Source: Chondrus crispus (taxonomy: Eukaryota > Rhodophyta > Florideophyceae > Gigartinales > Gigartinaceae). From it: a DNA stretch of 64,000 bases. Numbering within the stretch: the first letter of the stretch is position 1; each line of letters starts with the position of its first letter. Positions 51,245 through 63,638 of the stretch are shown one piece after another. Position numbers and translations under genes: made by a program. The stretch lies in contig NW_005179176.1 of assembly GCF_000350225.1 (NCBI RefSeq), forward strand, positions 1-64,000, in the 5' to 3' direction. Below the pieces are notes generated by a model. That model searched no databases, was not told where the DNA came from, and saw only the letters and a list, made by a program, of their open reading frames with translations.

Positions 51245-52462
51245 GAACGTACAAGATGCAGACCCCGCTCGAATGCAATGAGGCCTTATCCGTGATGCAG
51301 CCTGTGTGTCGTTGCCAATGATTTGAAATGCGCGTGTCAAGCGCGCCGCCTGACATGTCCTTTTTGAAATTTGAGTTTCATTTCCGATTGCAAGCAGGTA
51401 GGGAGATTTCCACTGGGCAACATGTGCGGTCCAGGCCTCAATGAGCTCCAAATGATGCACTATCTGCCTCACACTTTCACGTGGATCATACAAACACCTG
51501 CGTTACAAACGGACAGCTCTCCGATCGTTCGCCTTTCGGCCGGGTGTCACGGACGGTATCTCATACACCACGCTATTCCTCGAGTTTGTTATAATCCAAG
51601 CAGGCTCAAATTTGGCTGACAACCACGGCCTACCAAAGGTGTAAAATTGAAATACTAGTGAAGCACAGTCTCTTGCAACACCCGTCCCGCCATTGTCCAG
51701 AGCCTAGATGCGAGCCCGCGCAATTTCAAAAATAGCCTCAAACGGCATTGCCAGACGGGGGTCACATGTGTTGCAACCAATTTCTTTTAGTACCCTTTTC
51801 TATATTTTATAATAAGCTCTCTGGCGGACGTCGAGCGGTCTGCAGGGGGTATTACTCCAAGCGCACGGAGAGAAGTGTTGACAACGGAGATGTGGCGGGC
51901 AACTGGGGTCGGACCAACATGCCCTTCCTCATACAGCCATCCCAAATAAGCGATGATATCACACTCATCAATTTGGAGTGCATCGCGAACTTCTTCCTTC
52001 TAGTGCACTGGCATTCTTCTCACCATTTCCTTTTCCCGGACAGCTGTCCCAACGGCCGCATCCCACGGGTACCCGTGGACAACTCTCCACGTGTGACCGT
52101 GTCCATATCCCCACGTGTGGGAGCTTCAATCCCCACGTGTACAGGGGGCTCCTTTGGCATTCTCTGCCACCCCTGGTTTATTAATGTATTTTAGTTAGTT
52201 CATTATTAATCCGACGCCTGCTAATATATAGCCGACGCCCGGCTCTAAATAAACCATCACGAAGCCTTGGGTCTACGACCAGAGTCTTTGGGACTGGGAG
52301 TCGTAGCCTCGCGTCTAGTATTAGCCTACCGCTAGAGATTGCTCCCGTGACAGAGGAGCTTGCTGCTCACCGTCAGAGAATTACTGTCTTTAAGACGCCC
52401 CGCCCAATCCGTTTCCTGGTCCCCAGGGTGTATCGGAGACACAAAACCAAGCCCCCGCAGCT
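51245..52462. other. Unassigned DNA with a possible LTR tail of element K
   Basis: No gene seen in 51245-52050. From about 52060 there are ACACGTGT/CCACGTGTG repeats, then TAATATATAG (52220) and AAATAAACC (52247), a plausible TATA box and poly(A) signal of an LTR preceding the gag of element K. LTR boundaries cannot be set. Confidence 0.4.
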
Positions 52463-54006
52463 GTGATCTCTCCGACTACAGTCGGAGTAGCTACCCTCTC
52501 TCCCGCTGAGGAGTTACCCCTGTTGAATAAGAGCTTGCTCTTTTTAAACGTGACAATTCCGGCGCTGCAAGCCGCAGGGATACCGGTCCCGTCCATGGCG
52601 ACCGCTCCCCAATTCTCCACCAACCCGCAGGCGTCGCGAACCGCGGCCGGAGCCTCCCGCGAGGTAGCCTCCGCCGGACCAAGCCACCTTGAAGGTTACT
52701 TACCTTCCCAGAATTTACTGGGGGGAACCCCGACCAAGGGGGAAGTTCAGACATCGATGGGAGTGGACGACGAAAGAAGTCCAATCCCAGTCCGAAAGAG
52801 CGGACGTCTCACCTTCGCAAAGGACGAAAGGGTAACTACACTCCCGAGGACTCGCCCTCGAGATACTCGAGCCCGTTCTCGTCATCTTCCAATGACTCGA
52901 AATGCAATTCCGAGTCAGAGTCGCTCAGGGCTCCAACGCCGATGTTCGGCCCCAAACAGAAAAGGGATTCTGTCTGGAAGCCAGCGAACCACCGGTTCCG
53001 GGGTTTGTGCAACTACTGAGCATATAGCCTCGTGGATACCGATCAGACCTTGCACGACAAGGTCTACGCTGCCACCCGTAAGAGGGTGCAGTACCTCCTC
53101 TTTGACATGGGAGAGTATAAATTCAGCGGGGTAGACCTGATCAGGGTCATCGGTTTCCTTGCTCGTTGCAACGAAAATTTTGACAACGCAAATATGACAG
53201 AGACGATGGGCCTGATGGCCCTACCCCACCTGCTGGCACCGCCCGCCAGGGAGACGTACGAGTCCCATCTGGGTCTTCACCGCAAATCTCAAGGGATCGC
53301 GAGCTGGGCCGCAGCCGTCAATTGCCAGATACGCACGTATGCGACCAACCTCGAGATCAAGCGGGCTCTCATTACGCTGAGGGAGCTGCACCAGAAGCCG
53401 GGCGAATTGGGAACCGGGTATGCTATTCGAATGTCCACCGCCTCTCGGAAGGTGCGGGGACATACACTCGCCGTACGAAAGAACGACTCTCTCTATAGTG
53501 AGACTCACTCCCGCGATCGAGCCGTTGGTATTACAAGCTTGCGAGGATCGACTGCGATCCTCTTTCGAGGATACCGCCCATGGGCCTTCACATGGCGACG
53601 CCTTTCGGGCCCAGGATGCTTCTGTGCGCCGAGTGGACTTCGGGAAGCCCCGCCCTGTTACACAGGTTTTCGCCGCCCTCGACGGCGCTCCGTCGACGTC
53701 GACCGGCCCCCGCCCAGTTTTCAGACGGCCCGGGGAGCCGAGAATTACTTCGCTATAGAAGGTGACAAGTCGGGGGGACCCCTTCCTTCCCAACAGAAGA
53801 ATCCTCCCACAATGATGGAGACTCGCTATTCTACGGCGATCAGCGCCCGCCACATCAACCCGCTCCAGAGCCCACCGAGGGCTCTCGCGAAATTCAACCC
53901 GGGCCAACGTCCCGTAGTTGCCAGAAGGATCGGCGGGGACAGAGGTCCCCGCAGATCATCTGCTTCACCTCTTATCGAATCGGGGACCATAAATGGAAGA
54001 ACCAAA
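52463..54006 (+). pseudogene. gag: Gypsy Gag remnant (element K)
   Basis: An N-terminal piece (52463 onward, starting at GTG) passes through a frame change to a capsid core at 53032-53460: YKFSGVDLIRVIGFLARC, then CQIRTYATNLEIKRALITL and LHQKPGELGTGY. These correspond to the capsid blocks of elements A and F. Beyond about 53450 the frame reads Arg-rich sequence without a knuckle. It is joined to a different gypsy element near 54006. Confidence 0.65.
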
Positions 54007-55221
54007 TGATGGCGCGCAGCTTCAGAAATTATTCTGTGTACTGCAATGGGTCAAGACCGGCCTCCCAACCTTCAAACGTATCGCCGAACCTCTTCCCAAT
54101 TTCATCGAAAAGGTATATGTGCGTTCCAACACACGCAAAAAGCCCTCCGTCGCTCGCATTTCACTGATAGATGTAGGCTGAGGCCAGACGGAACGTCAGG
54201 CCTTCAAGTCATGTATAGAAGCCCTAGCTCGTCGCGTCACACTGGCGCATCGTGACAAGGAGAAACGGCTCTGTGTGTACACAGACGCCTCGGATAAATT
54301 CTGGTCTGGCATAATGACGCAAGTTCCAACTGCTGACACGAACCTACCGCATGCCGAACGACGCCACGAACCGCTTGCCTCCCTCTCCTTTAGGTTAAAT
54401 TCGCGACAAACTCGTTGGTTTGTACTTGAAAAGGAAGCCTACGCAGTCCTAGCGACCCTTCAACGCATGCACTGACTGCCCACTACATCTACTAGATTTG
54501 ACTTGTTTACTGGTCACAATAACCTGGTCTACTTGGTCGGTTCATGTTCCATCGTTACTGCTATGTTGCAAACTTCACTACGTAAGGTACTGCGCTGGGC
54601 TGTTAGACTTTCCGCATACAACTACACCTGTATGCACAATCGCGGCACTGAAAATGTCTGTGCCGATCTCCTAGGCCGCTTGGGCACCACCACCAACTAT
54701 CCGTCGTGTCGTCCGTATTCCCGCTTTACCAAGTGGTTCGGCTGAAGATTTCGAATGGCCTTCTAACCGCGACATTGCTAATGCCCAAACCGAAACGACG
54801 AATCCCCATCCTCAAAATCTCCAGGAGTACAACGGTCTCTGGCGCACTCCTACGGGTTCCATTTGGATACCCGACGACTCCACAGACCTACAACTTCGCT
54901 TGTATGTCCTCGCCCACATCAGTGCTGCCGGCCACCGTGGCTCAAACGCAACGACACACGTCATGTCTAAATCCTATTACTGGTCCACACAGTCCGCCAA
55001 CATAGACGCATTTTTCAAAGCGTGCATCCACTGCCTTTACGCAACAGTCGTCCGAAACAGCAATGGTCGTTTCCGGATTGATGCGAATCATTGACAAAGA
55101 CGGGGAACTGAAAGTACAAGTGCGTTGGAAAGGTCTTACAGACTCCGAGGGCCCTTTCGAACCACTTCAACGTATCCACGACGAGGTACCAAAAATGCTT
55201 CTCAAGCTACTCACCCGATAG
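54007..55221 (+). pseudogene. pol: Gypsy RNase H and integrase remnant lacking the integrase core (element L)
   Basis: The end of RT (LQWVKTGLPTFKRIAEPL), RNase H (YTDASDKFWSGIMTQV, EKEAYAVLATLQ, FTGHNNLVYLV, then GTENVCADLLGRLG) and the H2C2 integrase N-terminus (LAHISAAGHRG, then CIHCLYA) are found in several frames with stops. Directly after it, at 55080-55221, a 47-codon frame encodes a chromodomain-like end (ELKVQVRWKGL, then GPFEPLQRI). The rve catalytic core between them is deleted. Confidence 0.75.
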
Positions 55222-55583
55222 TCCAGTCCTATGGCGCTCATATCTCGCGCACGTCGTGCACTTCGCCTCTGATGGGGAAATGTAACCATGTCAACGACCG
55301 TTGAACTTGTTTATCGTTTCGGCCAAATTGTCTTCCACGCAGGCTCTGCCAATTTGGTATTGTGTAGCCATAGCGGCATCCGCTCAACTTGTTCTATTGA
55401 GTCAGCACGGCCCAATATCCTTCCTTGCCTCTTCAGTTACTTAATCACAGCGTCATCCTTTCGGAAGGTTCGCACAGTACAGTAATCAGTCCTCTTACCT
55501 TCTGCAACGAAGGATTTAAGTAGACCCTCCAGTAAACCTCGAAGGTGGTTGTCCGCCATCGAAGCATCACTTTTTCCACAGAT

Positions 55584-58345
55584 CTAACCTTTTCCTCTTT
55601 CGCCCTGCCCACCACCAAGTGTGGCAGCGCACGAATGCATGGCTGGAATGTTTTCCTGCAAAGTAGTGAACGGTTCCGAGGTAGGAGTCTCGTGATCGAA
55701 TCCCAGCCATTTCGTATAGACCTCGTACTGGTCGTTGTGGCCATTGAAGCGGAGTTCTAGCAGCTTCTCAACTGCGTGGAGGTTAGAATTGTTGTTCGCT
55801 GTCGTGTCCAACACGACATAAACTCCCGTAACTCTCTGAAGTCCTTGCCAGATGACGCGGAGCTTATGTCCATTGGTTCCCGCTTTCTGGGCTACTAGTA
55901 CGTAGTCACCGACTTCGAAATTGATAGAACGCACATGTGCCTTTTCATTATAACTTTTCACGTCTGCTTCTCGTGCGTTGCTGTGTCCAAGGCGTGTTTC
56001 GCGATGCACATGCACCAGAGCTTGGATCAGCACGTTCGTTTTCATGATGCGCTGTGATCGAATGAACTCAATTGAGGTTGGGAACAGAACAACCGGTGGC
56101 ACCGGATATCGTAGCGAGTGGTCGGCAGGGAGTCCATTTAAAATCGTGATGGGTGCTCGCTTACCCAAGCTTGGACGGACTGAGTAGTTGAAAATGCTCT
56201 AGACCAAAAGGAAAACAATAGGCCACTCCGCTTCCTTCACGCGGAATTCGGAAAGTAGAGCACGGCAGGCTCGCAAAACCTCGTTGCATACTGTTTCTAC
56301 TGTCGTATTGGATTGCGGACAGTATGGTGTGGTGAACTCGTAATGTGAATGTAGGCGGCGATTGACTACTGTCATGACCTTGTTCTTAAAGTGGCTGCCA
56401 CGACCTGAATTCCACATGAAAACCACACCAAACAACGAAAACTTGGATCAGGATGGAGACGGTGGTTTCTGCATCGTCAGTCACACAAGCTTCCAGCCTA
56501 GGAAACTCTGCGGAGTCATCCTTGAGAATGAGAATATAAACGTTCGGCTGTTTCGCTTTTCCCATAGACAAGGAGTCGAAATGTAAATGCCCTTTTGACA
56601 CATCTGCATGCACTGCATGTTCTCATGGCCTTGGTATGCGTTTCCCATCTATTTTAACCCCCAATAGAGACATGTATTGCAGAATGTAGCAATGTCGCTA
56701 TTCATGGCTTTCCAAAAGAAGTGTTTTCCAATCATTGCCCTGATAGCGCCCAAACATCGATGTCTGCCACGACCACACTGGCCAATGACTCAAACACGCA
56801 GATGAGGCCTCTGGGCTGAGGCTAGAATCCACAATAGATCTTTTTCTGTTTTCCAAATTCCACGAAATTCTTGAGTTTATTTGGAGCATCCTCCTTTTCG
56901 AATGCCGTGGACCTTTTCCTTGCAATTTCTTCGATCTGAGGCCGGCTGAAGGCTGGATTCAGGTCTGGTGCGATGAATTCGATAAGCAGAGAGGCAATGC
57001 GGGCTTGATCTAGTGCATTTCGGGTAGACGATGCATTACGCAGCGAGATGAAAGGTCTGCTCAGCAGTTCTCGTCTCCAGATATGTGAACAATAGTGTAA
57101 CTAAAGGCAAAAAGGGACGGCGCCCATCTCTCGATTTTGTTCAGCACATGTTTCTGCAGACTGGGATTGGTACACGGTGGGGTAAAGATATAGACCAGAT
57201 TCCTTTAGTCCGTAAAGAGCTTAAACACTCCGAACGAAGCTACATATAATCTAGGCGAGTGACGAATTGGACTATAGCAAATGCCTCATTCTCAGATGCG
57301 GAGCAACACACACTGGAACCATGGAAGTATCTCGAGAGAAACGGTAAGGGCTCATGTCGCTTTGTTGAGAAAACTGCATCGAGATCTACTCCAGTAATCT
57401 GCGATATACACCTAACCAATGTTCGCCACTGACATCCGCAAAGAGGAACAGAGTTTTCGCAGGGTCTGGGTGGGGCAGAGTGTGAGAGGTTGCGATGGCT
57501 TTCTTGACTTCTTCGAAGCACTGAATGTGGGTGCTGTTCCATGAAGTATCCGTAAGCTTCACTTTGGCAGCAGCACTCTTCCTACAGGACCCATCCAGGG
57601 AAAGCACCTCTTCGAGTACAGTTGAGAGCAGGAATACCAAGGTTTTATACTGAGGAATTAACATCCTCATCCAGTTCACAGCGCAGATGAACTGCTGCAG
57701 CTGATCGCCTGCAATTGGAGCAGGCATCTGCAGCAGAGACTCCATACGCTTCGGGTCCACCCTGATACCCTCTTCACATATGATCCTTCCGCACCAATGT
57801 ACAGTAGTTAAGTAAAACTGGCACTTGCGCGCATGTAGCTTGATCCTGTGTTCACCGCAGATAGAGAAGCATTCCCTTAGTTTGCAGAAAAGTTGGTCTT
57901 CATTTGTGCAGTGAAGTAGAATTTCATCGAGCCACTGCAACATCCAGTCGCGAAGCGACAGACAGATCTCCGCTACTGTACTCCAGAAGTAAAAAGTAGC
58001 ATTTGTCTATACGTGTAGTACTCGGTTCGGTGTGAAGACGTCATCAGGCGTTATGAAGCCCTGACATTCATGCTCAGTTTCATGTAAGGACATCTGCAAA
58101 TACCCTTGATAAAGGTCAATAGTGGCGAAACCCTTTTCTCCGGCGAATTCTGAAACTGCTGTCTCAAAGTGAGGTATCGGGCACGTGAAAGGTATTCTGT
58201 GATTGTTGACCGGACGAAGGCCCACCGTAAAACGGAACTGTTCCGGTCCAATTTTCAGCACGAGCAGGAATGCGCAGGCCAATTGAAACTGATTGTTGCG
58301 TCTGACTGGTCCTGGTTGTAGCATTTCGTCCGTTTTGGCTCTCAA
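55584..58345 (-). pseudogene. pol: Pol of old gypsy element M
   Basis: Read from 58345 leftward: RT (LRPVNNHRIPF, FATIDLYQGYLQMSL), then MLQWLDEILLH in place of xxDD, the RT thumb/connection (HWCGRIICEEGIRVDPKRM), RNase H (LFADVSGEHWLGV), a poorly preserved zinc region (56925-56698), integrase core pieces (LHFDSLSMG; WNSGRGSHF where the second catalytic Asp is lost; NTTVETV) and the integrase C-terminus with a chromodomain-like end (FEVGDYVLVAQK, then YEVYTKWLGFD). Many stops and frameshifts; clearly inactive. It belongs to the same type as element L, in the opposite orientation. Confidence 0.8.
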
Positions 58346-58696
58346 AAAAGCAGCCTGCGGTGGAGAAGATCGTCTGCCTTTTACACGTACTGCCTTGGCA
58401 TTCTTTTTAGGTGAATTTGCATAGGCAGTATCCTGGCGGGAGGATCTGATGCCATGCTTGTCAGGAATTGTCTCTGTATTCCGTCAATATGGAATCTAGC
58501 TCGCCGTGGAGGTGTACTGGAAGACCGTTGGCAATGGCATCTTGTACGCGGACATGAAGAGCTTGCGTATTCGTTAACGTATCGTTGCGTCCAGGACCCA
58601 GTTCATCGTCTATTCGTAAGGGGTCGTCATCTGCTCCGTCGCCATAGAAAAGAGCTGATGGAGCATGATCGAGAATGCCTCTTGTATCCCCTGTTG

Positions 58697-60079
58697 CTAC
58701 TGGAAGGATAGAAGGACCTCTGGCATATTCTCGAGAAAGAGTAAGAATTCAATATTTCGGAGTCGCAGTGGATTACCATTTGTGTCTAGGGTATTCGAGA
58801 TGGGAGCCTTTTTCGTTGCTTTCAACACCATTTCAGACTCTCCATCACGCTTGCTCAGTGCCAGTACTATTTTGATGGGCGTCCTGAGAGGAAACACTTG
58901 CATGAATACTCCGGCGTCGGCGCATTATTGTAAGTGCCACTGGTACAGTGCTGAATGATCAGCACCATAGTCGCCATTGACTACCACTGACACTACGCCA
59001 AACAGCAACCCAGAAAGACGTCTAGTGATATCTGAAAGCAGCATACTCGGTACTGCAGTTGGACGGGTGCTTGAGCTCGTTTCCATTAAGGCGTTGATAG
59101 TTCCGTTCGGCTTCGCCCTTGTAAAACTAGAGGTATTTATCTGCTCTCTCCTCGACGGTAGTGGCAATACAGTCCTTGAGCAAGTGGCGTTTGTTGCATT
59201 TCTTGGTAGGCAAGCAGTGTGGTAGCTCCTTGTCATTGAAACTTGTGCCTCCACGGTTGTTGGCTAATCTGTTGGTTGGCCTTTCCTTCGAGATTCCATC
59301 CCAGCTCCACTTTGAACTGCCTGAAACCCCTCTTTCCGAGCTTCCTGCTTTTTTACGCCTCCTTTTTCTACGAAGATTTGCAGAAGGGGGGCTTTGCCTG
59401 CTCAGACGAGTTGGAATCGTGCGTACTCTCGATAGAATCGAATTTGTCCCAGGCCACAACCGCCATAACACAGCGATTGTAAAACGGCAACAATTTCTTT
59501 CGCAATTTTTGTTTCCCAATCTCCAGGTCATACTCGATCTTGTTCCTCAATTCTGGTGGCTTCAAAAGCGTGAACATTTGTGAAATGACTAGTTTAGGAT
59601 TTGATTCGACTAAGTGGTCCCACTTTTTAGTCCGTAGGAACGTGTTGAAGTCCATGAACAAGCCTTTGTTTCGAATCTCTGGGTCAGGCTCATTCATATT
59701 TATACGAACATGGCTTTTCATAGCTGCTTCGAGTTCCTGGAGACTCAAGGAATCGAGACTGACATTGGCATTCGTGTTGAGCCACACTCGAATATCGTCA
59801 TCGGTGAGCTCCTTCGCGTTTGTTATTCCAGTGAACTAGCCGAATTCCTTCAAAGATAGTAGCACATCCCTGAAGATAGAAGCCTTGATATATATCCATT
59901 GGATTGTAATGCCAGTGGCTTGCGCGTCGGCGTTGCACAGGACATAATTTTCCCTTTCTCACAGAAACACGTTGTGCTTGCGTCCCAGCCCCCGTAGCAG
60001 TGGATGTGGAATCGGCGTAAACAGGCTTTGTCCCACGGATGGGCCCATTGAAGAAGCCATGACTGTGAAACCAAAACAA
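58697..60079 (-). pseudogene. gag: Gag and protease of old gypsy element M
   Basis: From the right: a Gag N-terminal remnant (60079-59798), a capsid-like piece (59787-59368; FMDFNTFLRTKKWDHLVESN) and a basic piece ending in a degenerate knuckle (KKCNKRHLLKDC, near 59175). A protease remnant follows (NGDYGADHSALY near 58960, then LDTNGNPLRLRNIEFLL). Frames shift repeatedly. The order gag, protease, RT, RNase H, integrase matches the pol pieces to the left. Confidence 0.65.
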
Positions 60080-60091
60080 GTTTAGTGATCA

Positions 60092-60694
60092 CTATTGCCC
60101 GTTGTGCAGAAAAAGCAGAGATGAGAGATGGGCCTCATCGACGTTTGTTGTCGCCAGAGTCTTAAGTACAGAAGTAAAGAAAATGAATATGTAAACAACA
60201 ATGGGAAGCGAGCATGGTCTGAACAATTTTAGGAGACGGGGACCTGTAGGGCCCGTAGAGACTCTGCAACTGCTGGTCGTTGGTGCGGGCGCATATGTAA
60301 TTTTTGCATTTTGCATCATGCCTGACTCAACATGAAATCCCTTCAGAGCACAGTGGCCAGCCACGCATTATTGAGCGTTGCAATACACACATAGTTCCAA
60401 AACATTCCCATCCCGTAGAAGACACAATCCAAATTCCTCAGCGACGCCACTCTTTGAGAGGATTGGGCTTCCTAAGCAATCTCGCGTATTATTACATCCA
60501 TGTAATCTTTCAACGGCTTTGTATTCTTTAATTGCCTCTTCATTATTGCCCTGCCCCAGTGATGTAGCATGGGTCAGTTCATTTTGAAAGAAAAGAAACA
60601 ATGAAGAGTTCACCAAACAGATTGATACCCATTTCACTGAAGCGCCGCCATCGCGTAAGCTATAGACACTGTAGAAAGTAGCTACTCTCGACAA
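60092..60694 (-). pseudogene. Unrecognised ORF remnant, possibly a former host gene
   Basis: Two open stretches (60694-60368 and 60364-60092) lie in the same frame, separated by one TAA. Around the stop the translation is rich in Cys and His (LELCVYCNAQ, then CVAGHCALKGFH). I do not recognise it. It lies upstream of the gag of element M and could be its leader, a host-gene relic or chance. Confidence 0.25.
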
Positions 60695-62336
60695 TGGCGT
60701 TCGTCACAGTCTATACTACAGCACTAAATGCACTCCCTCGTTCTATGCACAACTGTAGGGCGTAGGAACACACAATGAGAGGCACACAATGAGGGGCACA
60801 TAACTTCGATAGGACGATCTTGAATAAGTAAGAAGCAGCACTTGCCATTACAATTGTGGTCTTCGAAAGCGCATTCGTACACATAGCAGATATAATATTA
60901 CAAAAGATATTACTTGATTAGTATGAATATGACTGTTCGTAACATGAATATCTGTATTGTATTACAATGGAGCCCAACCGCGAGTATTGCTGTAATGCGT
61001 AATAACAGATAAAAACATTAATATTCGACCGCAGATTTGCTTGTACCGTATAAAACTAGTTGACGTGTACGAAATTCTCAAATACACCTCAACACAGTGT
61101 TTAACCTGGACCAGGTTAAATTTGAAGCCCACTTTTCGATATCCACTCATGACGTAATCTGGACCATGTTAGTTTTGATCCAGGCTAATTAGTATGGAAT
61201 CCCAGAACAACCTGCACCGTTTTATTTTCGGGTAGCCATTTGAACCTGGATGCAGTCACCATACGCATCGCCACGACTCTTCCTTCGATTGGCTCACCAT
61301 CAAAATGATTGAAATGTGCCGAAATAGTGGCCTGCAGCTATGGGACAACTGCTTGTCCTCCCACAAACCGTTCAAATTGAAAGCCAGAGCCGCTTCGGAT
61401 CATCTTTAATACTGTATTATCCGGCAATATGATTAGGGTAGGAGGAGGCCTGGTCACAATAATTAATCTGGACCATATTAATTTCGAATCCATACTATTT
61501 TGTGTATCTAGGTTAAATACTGCGATCAGTGTATGCAGTAAATTCGAAATTCACTAGAAGATGAACATTGCATTACTTTTTCTGAAATTACTAAACGAAA
61601 TGAAGGAAATCACGACGCATACGGCGTCCCGTTGTAAAATTAGTTGGCATTTTAAAATCAGGGACCAAAAGAGGTACCACAACGGATTGTGGAAAAAAGA
61701 GACAGAGCCTGATATTGCTCTTGACGAATGATAAATGGGGTAGGGTGAATAGGATGATCAGCATAAACGTTCGCCTCTGGCCTCCTATATTTTCTTCTCA
61801 TGTTTTATGCCACATTAAATACTACGCTGCTGTGATTCTTTCGTCACAACATGTCATCATCGCTATAAATGAATTGCGATATTCTTTCATTTCTGTAAGT
61901 TGTGTTGCTTGCTTTCCTTCGCTTATCGGTGCTTTACTGCTCCCATCTGTACATATTCATCCCACCACTGCCAACCGTTAGCCTGACATTCTAACGTACG
62001 TTTAACGCTCTTTTCTGACGGTTCCCTGTTTGCCACAAGGTTATGTGTCCCTTGGCGTATGCTTCTGTCCCCTGCATACCTTAAGGTGCTAATTTTGGGA
62101 AAAGGCATATTCGTGAATCATATGAATGCCGGTTGATCTCAAGTAGCACTATAGTCGAATCGTAATACCGATTCTCACACAGCCTCTAGTCAATCTAAAA
62201 TATGTAGAGCGACTGGCTGCTGTGGTTAATTACATTCCGCTCTGTCATATGATTGGCCACGCAACAGATCCAATGGTAGACATCCTGTAGAACAGATCAC
62301 GTTGATATCCTTCCAAAGCCCGTAGTTCCTCTTCGT
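60695..62336. other. AT-rich DNA with diverged repeats, no gene
   Basis: It contains three copies of TAAYCTGGACCAKRTTA-type sequence (61102, 61155, 61464), the first forming the palindrome TAACCTGGACCAGGTTA. A segment at 60985-61680 resembles 17690-17960. No ORF has recognisable features. Confidence 0.5.
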
Positions 62337-63184
62337 CAAAGCATTTGCTATGATTCTATTGCCAGATACCCATCAAAGTACATCAAGTTCTCCAGACCTG
62401 AAGCAATCGCGTATCCTCTGGACGTTTTTGGCGGAGACGACACTTATTTCCTTCGTGTAGCGTTTGTATAATGTCATAAAGTCCCATGGAGTCCATGGAA
62501 ATCTCATTAGGTATCCTTTCGTTTGGAAATTGGGATCGTAGAACAATCTTGGGATAGTCACCCACGCATGCTAGGATCTCAGTTCCATAGCTCGAGTGGC
62601 TGATTCGCTTTTGCTTAGTACTCATCCAGTAAATGACGTAGAACTGCTCACTGCCATCTTCCATTGCTGTTCGAATTCCTGAAATTACTCCATCCTTGTC
62701 ATATAACGTTAGGGTACTGATGTTGAATGAAGTATCGGAGAATGAAATAGGCATGACTTGGACACATTTATCCGCCTGGCGAAAGAGGAAAACGGGTTCC
62801 AACTTTTTCGATTTCTCTGACCATCTCGTTTGCTTCGATAAGGTGTCGTACCTTCAGGAATGCTGAAGTTGCGTACGATTCTGTTGGCAAAAAACCTTGC
62901 CTATCCATAGCATGGTCCCAGCTAGCCTCCTGTACTGCGTTACTTGCGGTTCTGCTGCGTTCTCGCTGATCTGCTTCCTTCTAGCTCTTTGAATTCATTC
63001 ATGTAGGCGTCCATAGACATCCGTATTGTACCTTTTGCGTATTGCTCGATTCACAACCATTGAAATGACACTTGTTATCTGCCGCAATATTCCCAAATTC
63101 GAACCTTTGCTCTATTTTTTGTAGGAATAGGTTTATGTTGCTTAATGCTTGGCCACATATTACGTCATCAGTGATTTTCGCCAC
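62337..63184 (-). pseudogene. pol: Copia RT and RNase H remnant (element N)
   Basis: From the right: the RT end (ITDDVICGQA for the xxDD block, then LQKIEQRFEFGN and CHFNGCE), a decayed connection, RNase H (VISGIRTAMEDGS, IYWMSTKQKRISHSSYGTEI, then ISMDSMGLYDII) and, after a frameshift, VQRIRDCFRSGELDVL and a tail ANALTKRN. Stops and shifts make it inactive. It is cut near 63190. Confidence 0.75.
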
Positions 63185-63189
63185 GATCA

Positions 63190-63638
63190 GTATAAAAGTC
63201 AGGGGTAAACGTTAGTGACAGTGCTGTGTCACAACAGCTTGGCAGGTCCTTGCCAGGATGAAGACACAGTTGCGGCGGCTGAGCTGTTTACTGTGTTGGT
63301 TGACTGGTTGGTCAGTTGCTGTCTGAGCTGCCGAACTAATTTTGCAGAGAGTGAACTACTTAAACAAAAAGGAGCTGCTAGGACTTACAAAATGCTAGAG
63401 CGCCAGAACGTTGTGTTTCAACAGTTGGTGCTTCGGGATGCCTAGTAAAGAGAAAAGAGACAAATTACAAAATGCTAGATCGCCAGAACGTTGTGTTTCA
63501 ACAGTTGTTCTTCGGGATACCTAGTAAAGAGAAAAGAGACAAATGGAGCGCTTCTAATATTCCCGAAAAGGAAACAGCGGCGTGAATTGTGAGGTGCATC
63601 ATAAACATTCCCGCCTTTTTGAATGAAACGCGATTCGG
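63190..63638. other. Region between copia remnants N and O
   Basis: No gene. It holds a TATAAAAG (63192), an 18-bp imperfect palindrome GTGACAGTGCTGTGTCAC (63213-63230) and a tandem duplication of about 80 bp (63385-63542). It may be LTR sequence of N or O; the ends are not clear. Confidence 0.5.
63385..63542. repeat. Tandem duplication, about 80-bp unit
   Basis: The stretch starting TTACAAAATGCTAGAGCGCC and ending GAGAAAAGAGACAAA occurs twice in a row, nearly identical (a handful of differences). Confidence 0.92.
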
